From assembly GCF_003006155.1 (NCBI RefSeq), contig NZ_CP023559.1, forward strand, positions 3,844,001 to 3,908,000: a stretch of 64,000 bases of DNA, read 5' to 3'. Under the pieces are notes generated by a model. It was given only the letters and a program-made list of their open reading frames with translations. It did not search any database and was not told where the DNA came from. This document shows positions 40,872 through 50,725 of the stretch, piece by piece. Position 1 is the stretch's first letter; each line of letters opens with the position of its first letter. Source of the stretch: Salinicola tamaricis (GTDB lineage: Bacteria; Pseudomonadota; Gammaproteobacteria; Pseudomonadales; Halomonadaceae). Made by a program: the position numbers and the translations under genes.

Positions 40872-42297
40872 TCACTCTTTGTTGTCGTGAGCCTTGAGCC
40901 GTAGGGCGACGAACAGCGAGTTGCCGTCACGCGAGATGCGCACCGGTACCGCGCGGTCACCGTCGACCTGCTTGACCGCCTTGACCAGCGCTTCGGCACT
41001 GTCCACCGGCTTCTGATCGAAGCTGACGATGACGTCGCCCGGCTGAATGCCGGCGGCGGCGCGGCCGCACCGCGCGGATCGACCGACGCACCAGCACGCC
41101 GCTGTCGGACCTCGAGCTGCTGCTTCTCCTGGGCGCTCAGGTCGCTGATGGCGATGCCCAGCTTGGTCTGGTCGTTTGGTCGACTGTCCGCCAGACGAAC
41201 CATCGGTGCTCAGCGATTCGGGCCAGTCACCCACGGTGACATCGATGTTGCGGTATCGCCGTCACGCAGGACCTTGAGCTTGATCTCCGCGCCCGGGGCG
41301 AACTTGCCGATGATCCGCGGCAGCGTGGTGGAGTCATCGACGGCATCCCCGTTGACGCTCAAGATCACATCGCCAGCCTTGAGTCCGGCTTTCTTGGCCG
41401 GGCTGTCGTCGCTGACGTCGGAAACCAGCGCGCCCTTGGTGTCATCGAGCCCGAACGACTCGGCCAGATCCTTGGACACCGGCTGGATCACCACACCCAG
41501 CCAGCCGCGGCTGACGTGACCTTCAGTGCGCAGCTGATCGGCGACGTTCATCGCCACGCTGATCGGAATGGCGAAGGGAGAGCCCCATGAAACCGCCGCT
41601 GCGGGTATAGATCTGGGAGTTGATACCCACCACCTGACCATCCAGGTTGAACAGCGGACCGCCCGAGTTGCCCGGGTTGATAGCGACATCGGTCTGGATG
41701 AACGGCACATAGGTATCGCTGGGCAGGGTGCGGTTGATGGCACTGACGATGCCCGCGGTGACCGAGTGGTCGAAGCCGACGGGGAGCCGATCGCCGCCAC
41801 CCACTCACCGACCTGGAGCTCATCGGAGTTGCCGATCTTGAGCGTCGGCAGATCCTTGGCGTCGACCTTGAGCAGCGCCCACGTCAGTGCGCGGGTCGGA
41901 GCCCACAGCTTGGCCGGAAGTCACGCCGATCGTTCAGGCGCACCATGATCTTGTCGGCGTTCTTGACCACATGAGCATTGGTGAGGATGTAGCCATCGGA
42001 GCGGATGATGAAACCCGAACCGAGCGACTTGCGCTCCTCCTCGCCACTCGGCGCGCCGGGCATCGGTGGCATCTGATCGCCGAAGAAGCGGCGGAAGATT
42101 TCGGGGACATCCTGCTGCCCGAAGGGGTCGTCGGAGGCGCTGACCGTGCTGGTCGTGGAGATGTTGACCACGCCCGGCGCCGCCTGCTTGACCAGTGCGG
42201 TGAAATCCGGCAGGTCGCTGGCGCGAGCCGCCTGCGCCGAGAGCAGCGCCATCATCAGCACCAGCCAGGGAGCGAACCATCTTGTCATACGTTCCAT
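40872..42297 (-). CDS. mucD: Periplasmic serine endopeptidase DegP/MucD (frameshifted)
   Basis: A quality-control protease/chaperone of the envelope. Signal peptide [18 protein letters not shown]; protease domain with His in YILTNAHVV, Asp expected in [10 protein letters not shown] (after frame repair) and Ser in [11 protein letters not shown]; two PDZ domains ([29 protein letters not shown] and [15 protein letters not shown]). Frame changes are seen near 41925, 41800, 41575, 41240, 41180 and 41080; the one at 41575 is an extra C in a C run. The start ATG 42297 follows AGGAG by eight bases. Its place downstream of rpoE-rseA fits the MucD role of limiting sigma-E activity. Confidence 0.92.
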
Positions 42298-42433
42298 TAA
42301 ACACTCCTAACACCATGAAGACTCGTCGCGAGCCATACGTTTGCGATGGCCGGACCCGGCGAGAGATAACGCGGTCACAATGAACCCCGCCCAGGACACG
42401 GCGCCAGTGGCCACATGCCGCCGCCACTCTTTC

Positions 42434-42460
42434 ATTGATGCGGAAAAAACCGAAGAGTTC
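42434..42460 (-). promoter_or_regulatory. Possible sigma-E promoter for degP
   Basis: On the minus strand GAACTC is followed after 16 bases by TCAAT, resembling the sigma-E elements GAACTT and TCTGA, about 135 bases upstream of the degP start. The -10 match is poor, so this is tentative. Confidence 0.3.
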
Positions 42461-42567
42461 AACGGGATGTAAAGATTCTTTACCGACGGGCAAGCGCACC
42501 GGGTGCCCTTTTTGAGGGACGAAGACCCAGCGGCGACAGAACTCGTGACAGAAGCTCAGAAACGCGC

Positions 42568-42599
42568 GGGGCGCGGCTGTCTCGCGACGGCCGCGCCCC
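42568..42599 (-). terminator. Hairpin downstream of rseA
   Basis: Perfect 10-bp G+C-rich inverted repeat (GGGGCGCGGC / GCCGCGCCCC) with a 12-base loop, 23 bases past the rseA stop. It has only a short T run after it on the minus strand. Confidence 0.6.
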
Positions 42600-42621
42600 G
42601 TTGGCGACGTAGAGGTGCGCC

Positions 42622-43362
42622 TTAGCGCGTGGCGGAAGCGTCGATCGCGTGGAGCTGGCTGGCGTAGTTGCCGGAGCCGTGCAGCAGCCCCAGGTCACCG
42701 TTGCCCAGGGTGCGTCGCGCCAGGTAGGACTGCAGCGAAGCGCCCTGCCCCTGCTCCAGATCGGCGTCGCCGCTGGCGCTGAACAGCGGCAGCATGACGT
42801 CATCACCGATGGTCATCAGCCCGTGCTGCTCGCCACCAGCGCCAGCACCAGCCATCGAGAAGATCGGCATGCCACTGGAGGCCGGCGCGCGCATCGACGC
42901 CGGAATCACGCCGCTTTCACCGCCACCGGCGGGTAACGCGAAAGCGGGCTGCGCGCTGCCCGCCGGAGCAAGCGACTCACCGCTGGAAGCGATGTCGGAC
43001 GGTACGGCGGCATCACCGCCGAAGCCGTTGTAGACCTGCACGCCGGTGATCACCATCAGCGATACCGCCGCGGCCACCGCCGCGCCACCCATGAAGGAGA
43101 ACGAGTGGCGACGGGACGCCGCCGGCGTCTCGGCCACGCCGGGCGCCGGCTCATCGGCGATCGCCGCCATCACGTCAGCGGAGATATCGATATCCACCAC
43201 CGCTTCGCGTTCACGCTGCATCATGCTGCGCGCCAGATGGTAGCGCCGCCAGGTGTCCGCCTCACCGGAAGCCGTCTCCATCTGCTTGAAGACGCGCCGG
43301 AGATCGAACTCGTCGCCCTCGTCGTCCATCAACGCGGAAAACGACTCACGTACCTGCTTCAT
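42622..43362 (-). CDS. rseA: Anti-sigma-E factor RseA/MucA
   Basis: An inner-membrane anti-sigma factor. The cytoplasmic N-terminal domain (MKQVRESFSALMDDEGDEF, RRVFKQMETASGEADTWRRY) binds RpoE. A single membrane span lies at about residues 93-112 (GGAAVAAAVSLMVITGVQVY), and a ~135-residue Ala/Gly/Ser-rich periplasmic part follows. Release of RpoE normally follows cleavage by DegS and RseP. The ATG at 43362 is preferred over a GTG six bases upstream because GAGGG sits at proper spacing. It lies directly after rpoE. Confidence 0.9.
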   Translation of the reverse strand: MKQVRESFSALMDDEGDEFDLRRVFKQMETASGEADTWRRYHLARSMMQREREAVVDIDISADVMAAIADEPAPGVAETPAASRRHSFSFMGGAAVAAAVSLMVITGVQVYNGFGGDAAVPSDIASSGESLAPAGSAQPAFALPAGGGESGVIPASMRAPASSGMPIFSMAGAGAGGEQHGLMTIGDDVMLPLFSASGDADLEQGQGASLQSYLARRTLGNGDLGLLHGSGNYASQLHAIDASATR

Positions 43363-43531
43363 AGTCACACCCTCACACTCGGCCAGTGCCTTGCCCGTGA
43401 TCGCTGCCGGCAGCGTCGCCGGGCAACGACATCAGTGTCTCTTTCACACTCTATGACGCCACAGGCGCGCGACAGTTCATTTTCGATTCATGTTTATTTG
43501 CAGATCGAACACGCTACCCGCTGCCCATGCG

Positions 43532-44137
43532 TCAGCCATCGTTGGCGACATCGGAATTCCCCCGCTCCAGCAGCGGCTGGATATGCTTGTCGACCGCCTC
43601 CCGCGCGCGAAAGATGCGCGAGCGCACGGTGCCCACCGGGCACTCCATGATGGTGGCGATATCCTCGTAGGAGAGGCCATCGAACTCGCGCAGGGTGATC
43701 GCCGTACGCAGATCGTCGGGCAGGTTGTCGATCGCGGCGAAGACCGCTGACTCGAGCTGATCGCGGGCGATGGACGCCTCGGGAGATTCGATATCGGAGA
43801 GCCGCCCGCTCTGATCGATCACCTCGGCGTCGGCGATGTCGAGATCGCTCCCCGGCGGGCGCCGACCACGGGAGACCAGATAATTCTTGGCGGTATTGAT
43901 GGCAATGCGGTACATCCAGGTATAGAAGGCGCTTTCGGCACGAAAGCTGCCAAGGGCCCGATACGCCTTGATGAAGGCCTCCTGGGCCACGTCCTGAACT
44001 TCGGCATGGTCCTGCACGTAGCGGCCGATGAGCCCCAGAATCTTGTGCTGATACTTCTTGACCAGCAGATCGAAGGCCCGGGTATCCCCCTTCTGGGCTC
44101 GCTCGACCAGCTGCTGATCGGTCTCTCTGGCACCCAT
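43532..44137 (-). CDS. rpoE: RNA polymerase sigma-E factor (RpoE/AlgU)
   Basis: An ECF sigma factor of the envelope-stress regulon, 201 residues. Region 2 contains AFDLLVKKYQHKILGLIGRY, DVAQEAFIKAYRALGSF and FYTWMYRIAINTAKNYL; region 4 contains LPDDLRTAITLREFDGLSYE and PVGTVRSRIFRAREAV. It is the first gene of the rpoE-rseA(-degP) cluster and is probably self-activated, although no clear sigma-E promoter was found upstream. Intact. Confidence 0.96.
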   Translation of the reverse strand: MGARETDQQLVERAQKGDTRAFDLLVKKYQHKILGLIGRYVQDHAEVQDVAQEAFIKAYRALGSFRAESAFYTWMYRIAINTAKNYLVSRGRRPPGSDLDIADAEVIDQSGRLSDIESPEASIARDQLESAVFAAIDNLPDDLRTAITLREFDGLSYEDIATIMECPVGTVRSRIFRAREAVDKHIQPLLERGNSDVANDG

Positions 44138-44513
44138 TCAGGCACTCCACCGGTTCATGGGCGCGGCACATCGGGACAACAGCGGGTGACGATCGGGGTA
44201 TGACGGTGACAATACGCTCATGATTCAACCTGGAGCCGTGGGACTCGCGATTCATTGACAGGCGTGCAACTTATAACAGAACCCCGGTTTTTAACAGAAA
44301 GCCGGAGGGGGCACGCGGTGAAAGCCTGCCAGTCTTGCCGTTTTGGCGCCCGCCATCAAGTCATCGGCCAGCGTCAAGCGACCGCCCCTGGCGTGCGGGA
44401 AGTTGATTTTTGCCCGTCGCAGCCGCCATAGTACGCGCTCTACACGCAGACGCGCGCCCTTCGATAGCGCCGTCTCCCCAGCGCGAACAACCGCAGATTT
44501 CAACGGGCCCAGA
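44138..44513. other. Divergent intergenic region between rpoE and aroG
   Basis: About 375 bases without a supported gene. No TyrR/TrpR-like operator or attenuator hairpin could be recognised. The far end contains the aroG leader. Confidence 0.45.
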
Positions 44514-45596
44514 ATGTCGGAACAGCAGGTCAACAATCTCAACGTCCTGGCACAGGACGTTCTGATATCTCCCGAAGTGCTCAAGCAGCACATCCCGCTC
44601 AGCGAGGCCGCCGAGCGCACGGTCATCGAGGGTCGTCAGACCATCCAGCGCATTCTCGATCGCGAGGACCCGCGCCTGCTGGTGGTGATCGGTCCCTGCT
44701 CGATCCACGACCCCGAGGCCGCCCGCGACTATGCCCGGCGCCTGCGCCAGCTCGCCGACGCGGTGAGCGACAGCCTCTATATCGTGATGCGTGTCTACTT
44801 CGAGAAGCCGCGCACCACGGTGGGCTGGAAGGGCCTGATCAACGACCCCCATCTCAACGACTCGTTCGAGATCGAAGAGGGGCTGCACATCGCACGCCGC
44901 CTGCTGGTGGATCTGGCCGAGATCGGCCTGCCGCTGGCGACGGAAGCGCTCGACCCGATCTCGCCGCAATATCTGCAGGACTGCATCAGCTGGTCGGCGA
45001 TCGGCGCCCGCACCACTGAATCCCAGACCCATCGCGAGATGGCCTCAGGGCTCTCCGGCCCGGTCGGTTTCAAGAACGGCACCGACGGCAGCCTGGACGT
45101 GGCGGTCAACGCACTGCAATCGGTGGCCAGCCCGCACAACTTCCTGGGTATCGATCAAGCCGGCAAGGTCGCGGTCATCCGCACCCGCGGCAACGCCTAC
45201 GGCCATGTGGTGCTGCGCGGCGGCAACGGCAAGCCCAACTATGACAGCGTCAGCGTCACCCTGGCGGAGCAGGAGCTGGCCAAGGCCGGCCTCAAGGCCA
45301 ACCTGATGGTCGACTGCTCCCACGCCAACTCCAACAAGGACCCGGCACTTCAGCCGCTGGTGATGGAGAACGTGACCCACCAGATCCTCGACGGCAATCG
45401 CTCGATCATCGGTCTGATGATCGAATCCAACATCGGCTGGGGGGCGCAGAAGATTCCCGCCGACCGCAGCCAGCTCGAGTATGGCGTGTCGATCACCGAT
45501 GCCTGCATCGACTGGCCCACCACCGAGCGCAGCCTGACCCAGATGGCCGAACAGCTCGCACCAGCGCTCAAGGCACGGCTCGCTACCCAAGAGTGA
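44514..45596 (+). CDS. aroG: 3-deoxy-7-phosphoheptulonate synthase, class I
   Basis: First step of aromatic amino-acid synthesis: PEP and erythrose 4-phosphate to DAHP. 360 residues, AroF/G/H type. Signatures are VVIGPCSIHDPEAARDYARR, MRVYFEKPRTTVGWKGLIND, ARTTESQTHREMASGLSGPV, NGTDGSLDVAVNAL, HVVLRGGNGKPNYD and MVDCSHANSNK. The amino-acid specificity of feedback control cannot be assigned from sequence here, so the symbol is generic. The start ATG 44514 gives MSEQQVNNLNV; it ends at a very strong hairpin. Confidence 0.93.
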   Translation: MSEQQVNNLNVLAQDVLISPEVLKQHIPLSEAAERTVIEGRQTIQRILDREDPRLLVVIGPCSIHDPEAARDYARRLRQLADAVSDSLYIVMRVYFEKPRTTVGWKGLINDPHLNDSFEIEEGLHIARRLLVDLAEIGLPLATEALDPISPQYLQDCISWSAIGARTTESQTHREMASGLSGPVGFKNGTDGSLDVAVNALQSVASPHNFLGIDQAGKVAVIRTRGNAYGHVVLRGGNGKPNYDSVSVTLAEQELAKAGLKANLMVDCSHANSNKDPALQPLVMENVTHQILDGNRSIIGLMIESNIGWGAQKIPADRSQLEYGVSITDACIDWPTTERSLTQMAEQLAPALKARLATQE

Positions 45597-45605
45597 GCCA
45601 GCCAG

Positions 45606-45657
45606 GCCCTGACACGCCGACGCCCGCTGATGACAGCGGGCGTCGGCGTGTCAGGGC
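45606..45657. terminator. Bidirectional terminator with a 24-bp perfect stem
   Basis: An inverted repeat beginning GCCCTGACACGCC, pairing perfectly over 24 bases across a 4-base ATGA loop. It lies between the convergent aroG and dinG genes. There is no U-tract, but the stem length makes a termination or mRNA 3'-end role likely. Confidence 0.75.
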
Positions 45658-45706
45658 ATCGGGAAGGTGAGTACTCGTGCTGATGTCGGCGACAGCACAG
45701 GCCAGA

Positions 45707-47854
45707 TCAGGCCGGCGTCTCCCTGACCACACCCTCGATCTCGCGCCGAAAGGGCGGCAGCGCGTCCAGCAGCGCCTTGCCGTAGCGCCGAGTCAGCACA
45801 CGGCGGTCGAGCAGCGAGATACGCCCGCTGTCGTTCTCCTTGCGAATCAGCCGGCCGCAGGCCTGGACCAGCTTGATCGAGGCGTCCGGCACCGAGATGC
45901 GCATGAACGGATTGCCTCCCTGGCTCTCGATCCACTCCGCCAGCGTCGCCCCTACCGGATCGTCCGGCACCGAGAACGGCAGCCGGGTGATCACCACATG
46001 GGTGAGATAGCGCCCCGGCAGGTCGATCCCCTCGGCGAAGCTCGCCAGCCCGAAGATCAGGCTGCCCTGCCCCGCATCCACCGCCTTGCGATGACGCGCG
46101 AGCAGCTCGCGTTTGGGCAGCCGGTCCTGGGAAAGCAGGCGCGACGCCCAGGGCTCACCGAGCGCCTCGGCGACGCTCTTGAGCTGCTTACGCGACGAGA
46201 ACAGCACCAGAATCGCCTCATCGTCGTCGCGCCCTTCGATGAACTGCACGATGGCGCGGTCATGGGCCACCGGATCGCCGGGCTCCACCGCTTCGCGCGG
46301 CACGCTGAGGGTGGCGCGGGAGTAGTCGAACGGACTCGGCAGGCGCTGATAGCGGTAGCGATTGGCCAGGCCGGCACGCTCCTGTAGCCGCTCGAACCGG
46401 TTGAGCGCGGTCAGCGTGGCCGAGGTCACCACCGCCCCGTAGCAGGTTCCCCACAGGTGGCGTGCCAGAGTCTCGGCGGCGGAGACCGGGCTGGCCGAGA
46501 AGGTCAGCTCGGGCTCGCTGCCGAAACGCTCGAAGGTGAGCCAGCGCGCCTGGGGCTTCTGGTCCGGCGGATCCTCGCTGGCCATGGCTTGCCACAGCGC
46601 GTGGGCGTCCAGGGCGCGACCGTGGAGCAGCGCGCTCAGCGGTAGCCAGGGTTCGGCCTGCTCCCGTGACAGCCCGGTGGACTTGTCCGGATCCAGGCTC
46701 TCGCGCAGGATCTCGGTCATCGTCTCCAGGTCACGCGACAGCGCCGCGAACGGGATCACCAGCTGCTGCGCCAGCGCCATCAGCGGTGCCGGCGCACGGC
46801 CGTTGGCGAAGCGATGGTGCCGGGTCTCGTCCCCCGCCCCCTGCTTGAGCCCGGCGATCTGATGCCCCATGGCGTAGGCCTCGCCGAGGCTCGGCTCGAG
46901 CGCCGCGATCCGTTCGGGAAAGGCCGCCAGCAGGCGCGCCAGGGTCGGCTGGGCGGCGAGCGCGGTATTCAGCTCGGTGAGCGACTTTTTCAGCGTGCGC
47001 AGCCAGCGCAAGGTGCCATTGACGGCGAAGCGGTGGTGGAAGTGATCCAGCGCCTTGTCCGGAAGATGGTGACCCTCGTCGAAGATATAGATGCACTCTT
47101 TTGGCGGCGGCAACACCATGCCGCCACCGAGGGCAAGATCCGCCAGCACCAGATCGTGATTGGCGACCACGATGTCGGCCTGCTCCAAATGCCGCCGCGA
47201 GCGGAAATAGGCACAGGCACCGAAATGACCGCAGCGACGGTTGGTGCACTGGCGATGGTCGACAGTCAAGCGACGCCAGTCGCGGTCGTCGATCGCCACC
47301 GGCCAGCTGTCGCGGTCGCCCTCCCACTTGCCCGAGGCGTAGGTATCGGCCATCTCCTGGATCAGCTGCGGGAAGTCGCCGCCGGCATCGGTAGCGATGG
47401 TCTGCTCGAACAGCGACAGCGTGGGATTGGGCTCGCTGCCCTCCAGCGCCTGGTCGAGCTTGGCGACGCACAGATAGCGCCCGCGCCCCTTGGCCAGGGC
47501 GTAATCGAAATCGAGCCCGCTATGTTCGCGCAACCGCGGCAGATCCTGATTGAGCACCTGCTCCTGCAGCGCCACCGTCGCGGTCGCCACCACCAGCCGT
47601 TTGCCGCGCGCCTTGGCCACCGGCAGCGCCGCCAGCAGATAGGCCAGCGTCTTGCCGGTACCGGTACCCGCCTCGAGCACACAGACGTGCTCGTGAGAGG
47701 TGCGCCGCCCCTGGTCGTCGTGCTCGATCCCGGCCAGGGTGCGCGCGATCTCCGCGATCATCAGCCGCTGGCCATAGCGCGGCGTGAGCTCAAGACCCTC
47801 GAGCGTGCGTCGATAGGCGTCCTGAATCTCCTGCTTGAGCGTCTCGTCGAGCAT
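45707..47854 (-). CDS. dinG: ATP-dependent DNA helicase DinG
   Basis: An iron-sulfur superfamily 2 helicase (XPD-like, 5'-3') that unwinds R-loops and forked DNA. 715 residues. Walker A is LEAGTGTGKTLAYLL. The FeS cysteines fall in GRYLCVAKL and QCTNRRCGHFGACAYF, the DEAH box is IFDEGHHLPDKAL, and motif VI is QACGRLIRKENDSGRISLLD. The start ATG 47854 gives MLDETLKQEIQDAYR, typical of the family. Intact, convergent with aroG. Confidence 0.94.
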   Translation of the reverse strand: MLDETLKQEIQDAYRRTLEGLELTPRYGQRLMIAEIARTLAGIEHDDQGRRTSHEHVCVLEAGTGTGKTLAYLLAALPVAKARGKRLVVATATVALQEQVLNQDLPRLREHSGLDFDYALAKGRGRYLCVAKLDQALEGSEPNPTLSLFEQTIATDAGGDFPQLIQEMADTYASGKWEGDRDSWPVAIDDRDWRRLTVDHRQCTNRRCGHFGACAYFRSRRHLEQADIVVANHDLVLADLALGGGMVLPPPKECIYIFDEGHHLPDKALDHFHHRFAVNGTLRWLRTLKKSLTELNTALAAQPTLARLLAAFPERIAALEPSLGEAYAMGHQIAGLKQGAGDETRHHRFANGRAPAPLMALAQQLVIPFAALSRDLETMTEILRESLDPDKSTGLSREQAEPWLPLSALLHGRALDAHALWQAMASEDPPDQKPQARWLTFERFGSEPELTFSASPVSAAETLARHLWGTCYGAVVTSATLTALNRFERLQERAGLANRYRYQRLPSPFDYSRATLSVPREAVEPGDPVAHDRAIVQFIEGRDDDEAILVLFSSRKQLKSVAEALGEPWASRLLSQDRLPKRELLARHRKAVDAGQGSLIFGLASFAEGIDLPGRYLTHVVITRLPFSVPDDPVGATLAEWIESQGGNPFMRISVPDASIKLVQACGRLIRKENDSGRISLLDRRVLTRRYGKALLDALPPFRREIEGVVRETPA

Positions 47855-47894
47855 GCGGGTTCCGGGCAGGCCGGCCTGTGTGGGGAAGGCAGGG

Positions 47895-47920
47895 TGACCG
47901 CTCACGGGGGTGAGCGGTCA
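47895..47920 (-). terminator. Hairpin downstream of rhlB
   Basis: Perfect 11-bp inverted repeat (TGACCGCTCAC / GTGAGCGGTCA) with a GGGG loop, 12 bases past the rhlB stop and upstream of dinG. Confidence 0.65.
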
Positions 47921-47931
47921 ATCGGGGTGGC

Positions 47932-49220
47932 TTAGACGAGCATCGACTCCGGCGGCTGCTCGCACGGCAGCTTGTCCTTGATGTAGGCCTCGATCTCGGG
48001 CAGCGAGAACGCGTCCTCCTCACCGACGAAACTGATCGAGACCCCCTTGGCGCCAGCGCGACCGGTACGGCCGATACGGTGCACGTAGTCCTCCGGATCC
48101 TCGGGCAGGGTGTAGTTGACCACGTGGCTGACATCTTCGATATGGATGCCACGCCCGGCGACATCGGTCGCCACCAGCACCTGGATCTCGCCGTCGCGGA
48201 ACTTCTCCAGCGTACTGATGCGCTGATTTGCGGCACATCACCAGAAAGCATCGCCACGTTGATGCCCGACTCGCGCAGCGTCCCATCGAGTTCACGCACC
48301 AGGTCGCGGCGGTTGCCGAAGACGATCACGCGCTCCATCGACTCCTGCTTGAGCAGGTTGATCAGCAGTCGGCGCTTGTCGCTATCGCTGACCAGGTAGA
48401 CGCGCTGATCGATGTTGGCGGCGTTCTCGGTGGTGACCTCGATCTCGACGTGGGCCGGGTTATGCGTCCACTGCTCGGAGAGATTGAGAATATCCGGAGT
48501 AAAGGTCGCCGAGAACAGGAAGGTCTGACGTTCTTCTCGCTTGGGCGTGTAGCGGATGATGCGCTTGACGTCAGGGATGAAACCCATCGACAGCATGCGA
48601 TCCGCTTCATCGAGCACCAGCACCTCGACCTGGGAGAGATCGATGTCGCGCTTCTGCTGGAAATCCAGCAGTCGGCCCGGGGTGGCCACCAGGATGTCCA
48701 GGTTCTTGACCAGCTGTTCGCGCTGCTTCTGGTAATCCATGCCACCGACCACGCTCGCCACGTTGAGCGCGGTGAAGCGCGCCAGTGCCTTGGCATCTTT
48801 TTCGATCTGCAGCGCCAGCTCGCGGGTGGGCGCGACGATCAGCGCACGCGGCGTGCCCGGCTTCTGGCCGTCCGGCGCCTCCTCCTCGAGGAAATAGGCG
48901 AGCATCGAGATCAGGAAGGCGGCCGTCTTGCCGGTGCCGGTCTGGGCCTTGCCCACCACGTCGCCGCCGAGCAGCGTGTGCATCAGCGCTTCGGCCTGGA
49001 TCGGGGTGCAGTACTCGAACCCTTCGGCGTGGATGGCGCGCATCAGCGCCAGCGGCAGATCGAAATCGTGGAACCGCCAGCGGCCGGCCACGGGCGCGAC
49101 CGGGAACTGATCCAGCGACCAGCCGGTGGCGTTGCGCGACTGCGATTTACGAGGCTTGCGTCGACGCCGCTTGGGTCTGCGGTTCTGTGCCGGTGCCTGG
49201 GTGTTGTCCGACTCACTCAT
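47932..49220 (-). CDS. rhlB: ATP-dependent RNA helicase RhlB (frameshifted)
   Basis: A DEAD-box helicase of RNA turnover. After a basic N-terminal extension ([17 protein letters not shown]) come the Q-motif [12 protein letters not shown], Walker [30 protein letters not shown] in FLFSATF, and [13 protein letters not shown]. One A is missing from a run near 48233; restoring it gives DVPQNQR and joins the two parts. The basic extension is at the N-terminus here, not the C-terminus as in E. coli RhlB. The start ATG 49220. Confidence 0.9.
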
Positions 49221-49515
49221 AGTTATGACGAATGTCCGAATTCGATTGACGATGAAGCCCGCGCGGATATGGAGAGCCGCCGAAGCAGTGCTGGCGCTCG
49301 ATCCGACACCGCCATTCGGCGCCGCCGTTGGCGGCAGGCCGAGACCCGGCGTCGGCGCGGGCAAGCCCCTAGTGTACCAGCCTGGGTGCGTGACGTCGCC
49401 AGCCGGGCAGCGAGCCCGGCCTGTCAGCCGCGGTGGGGCCTGTTAGAATGGACGGCATGAGACGACAACGCCCCCGGCACTCAGGCCGCGGGCGCCGCTA
49501 GCAAAGGCCGCGTGA

Positions 49516-49752
49516 ATGACTCGCAGAAAGAAGACCCGCTCCCTGGCCGACAAGGTCAGCATCCGCACCGGTAAGCGCAAGGATTACCGCCGCTGGCGCC
49601 ATGAGAATCCTGACGAGGTCACCTCGTCGCGCCGTTACGTATCCAAGAAGGATCAGCAGCGCAAGGCCCAGGCCGAGCGCAAGCTGAAGCGTCAGAGCGT
49701 AGCGCCACTGCCGCTGCACAAAGCCGATACCAGCCAGGAGGATACCGACTGA
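49516..49752 (+). CDS. Small very basic protein of unknown function
   Basis: 78 residues, strongly basic: [20 protein letters not shown], then [20 protein letters not shown]. No domain was recognised; the Arg/Lys richness suggests RNA or ribosome contact. A distant likeness to the YihI (Der GTPase activator) type is possible but unproven. Its stop overlaps the xthA ATG (TGATG), so the two are co-translated. Confidence 0.7.
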   Translation: MTRRKKTRSLADKVSIRTGKRKDYRRWRHENPDEVTSSRRYVSKKDQQRKAQAERKLKRQSVAPLPLHKADTSQEDTD

Positions 49753-50570
49753 TGCGCCTGGTCTCGTTCAACATCAACGGTATTCGCGCCCGCCTGCATC
49801 AGCTGGAGGCGCTGGTCGAGGCCCACGATCCGGACGTGATCGGGCTGCAGGAGACCAAGGTCCAGGACAGTGAGTTTCCGCGCGAGGCGGTCGAAGCCCT
49901 TGGCTATCACGTCCACATCCACGGTCAGAAGGGTCACTACGGCGTCGCGCTAATGACCAAAGCGCGCCCGGAGCAGGTCCACTATGGCCTGCCGGACGAC
50001 CCCGAGGACGCCCAGCGACGGCTGATCGGTGCCACGCTGGCAATGCCGGACGGCCGCCCGCTGACGGTGTGGAATGGCTACTTCCCGCAGGGCGAGAACG
50101 TCGCCCATCCGACCAAGTTCCCGCACAAGCGCGCTTTCTATGCCGGGCTCAGCGCACTGCTCGAGGCGCGCCATGATCCCGCCGAACGCCTGGCCATCAT
50201 GGGCGACTTCAATATTTCACCACAGGATATCGACATCGGTATCGGCGAGGAGAACCGCAAGCGCTGGCTGCGTGAAGGCAAGACCAGCTTTCAGCCGGAA
50301 GAGCGCGAATGGCTCGAGCGGCTCAAGGCATGGGGACTGAAGGATAGCTACCGCCTGTGTCATCCGGACAGCAGCGAGCTGTTCAGCTGGTTCGACTACC
50401 GCTCCAAGGGGTTCGATCGTGAACCCAAGCGGGGGCTGCGTATCGACTACATCCTGGTTACCGACCCGCTGGCCGAAGCCACCCGCGCCGCCGGCGTCGA
50501 CTACGCGCTGCGCGGCATGGAGAAGCCCTCGGACCACGCTCCGGTGTGGAGCGACTTCGCGCTCGAGTGA
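49752..50570 (+). CDS. xthA: Exodeoxyribonuclease III
   Basis: An Mg-dependent AP endonuclease and 3'-5' exonuclease of base-excision repair. 272 residues, intact. Family motifs are [67 protein letters not shown] and the catalytic SDHAPVW at the C-terminus. Coupled to the small basic gene upstream. Confidence 0.95.
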   Translation: MRLVSFNINGIRARLHQLEALVEAHDPDVIGLQETKVQDSEFPREAVEALGYHVHIHGQKGHYGVALMTKARPEQVHYGLPDDPEDAQRRLIGATLAMPDGRPLTVWNGYFPQGENVAHPTKFPHKRAFYAGLSALLEARHDPAERLAIMGDFNISPQDIDIGIGEENRKRWLREGKTSFQPEEREWLERLKAWGLKDSYRLCHPDSSELFSWFDYRSKGFDREPKRGLRIDYILVTDPLAEATRAAGVDYALRGMEKPSDHAPVWSDFALE

Positions 50571-50574
50571 GCGC

Positions 50575-50725
50575 CTAGGGAAGCGTTGAATAAATCGCCG
50601 AACGAGATGAAGGACAAGGCGCACGGAACGCAGAAGGCGAGACATAACATGGGGTTAGGCGAGCCTTCAAGTACCGCGCAACGTAGTCATTCGCTCGTGC
50701 AGGCATTTATGCGGGATTCCCTAGC
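50575..50725. repeat. MITE-like element with imperfect terminal inverted repeats
   Basis: About 150 bases between convergent xthA and the TPR gene. The left end reads CTAGGGAAGCGTTGAATAAAT; the right end, reverse-complemented, reads CTAGGGAATCCCGCATAAAT, so the outer eight bases are identical and the match continues imperfectly. No coding capacity was seen. The right end supplies the TAG stop of the TPR gene. No second copy was noticed in this window. Confidence 0.5.

Larger units (their letters stand above)
42298..42621. other. Gap between rseA and degP; no rseB/mucB gene
   Basis: About 320 bases holding the rseA hairpin and a possible sigma-E promoter for degP. The rseB/mucB gene found here in Pseudomonas is absent; no open frame of suitable length exists on either strand. 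Confidence 0.6.

Noticed and set aside
44318..44431. 37-codon frame with a GTG start after GGAGG upstream of aroG (possible leader peptide)
   Set aside because: It is not enriched in Phe, Tyr or Trp, and no attenuator hairpins follow, so there is no reason to call a leader peptide.
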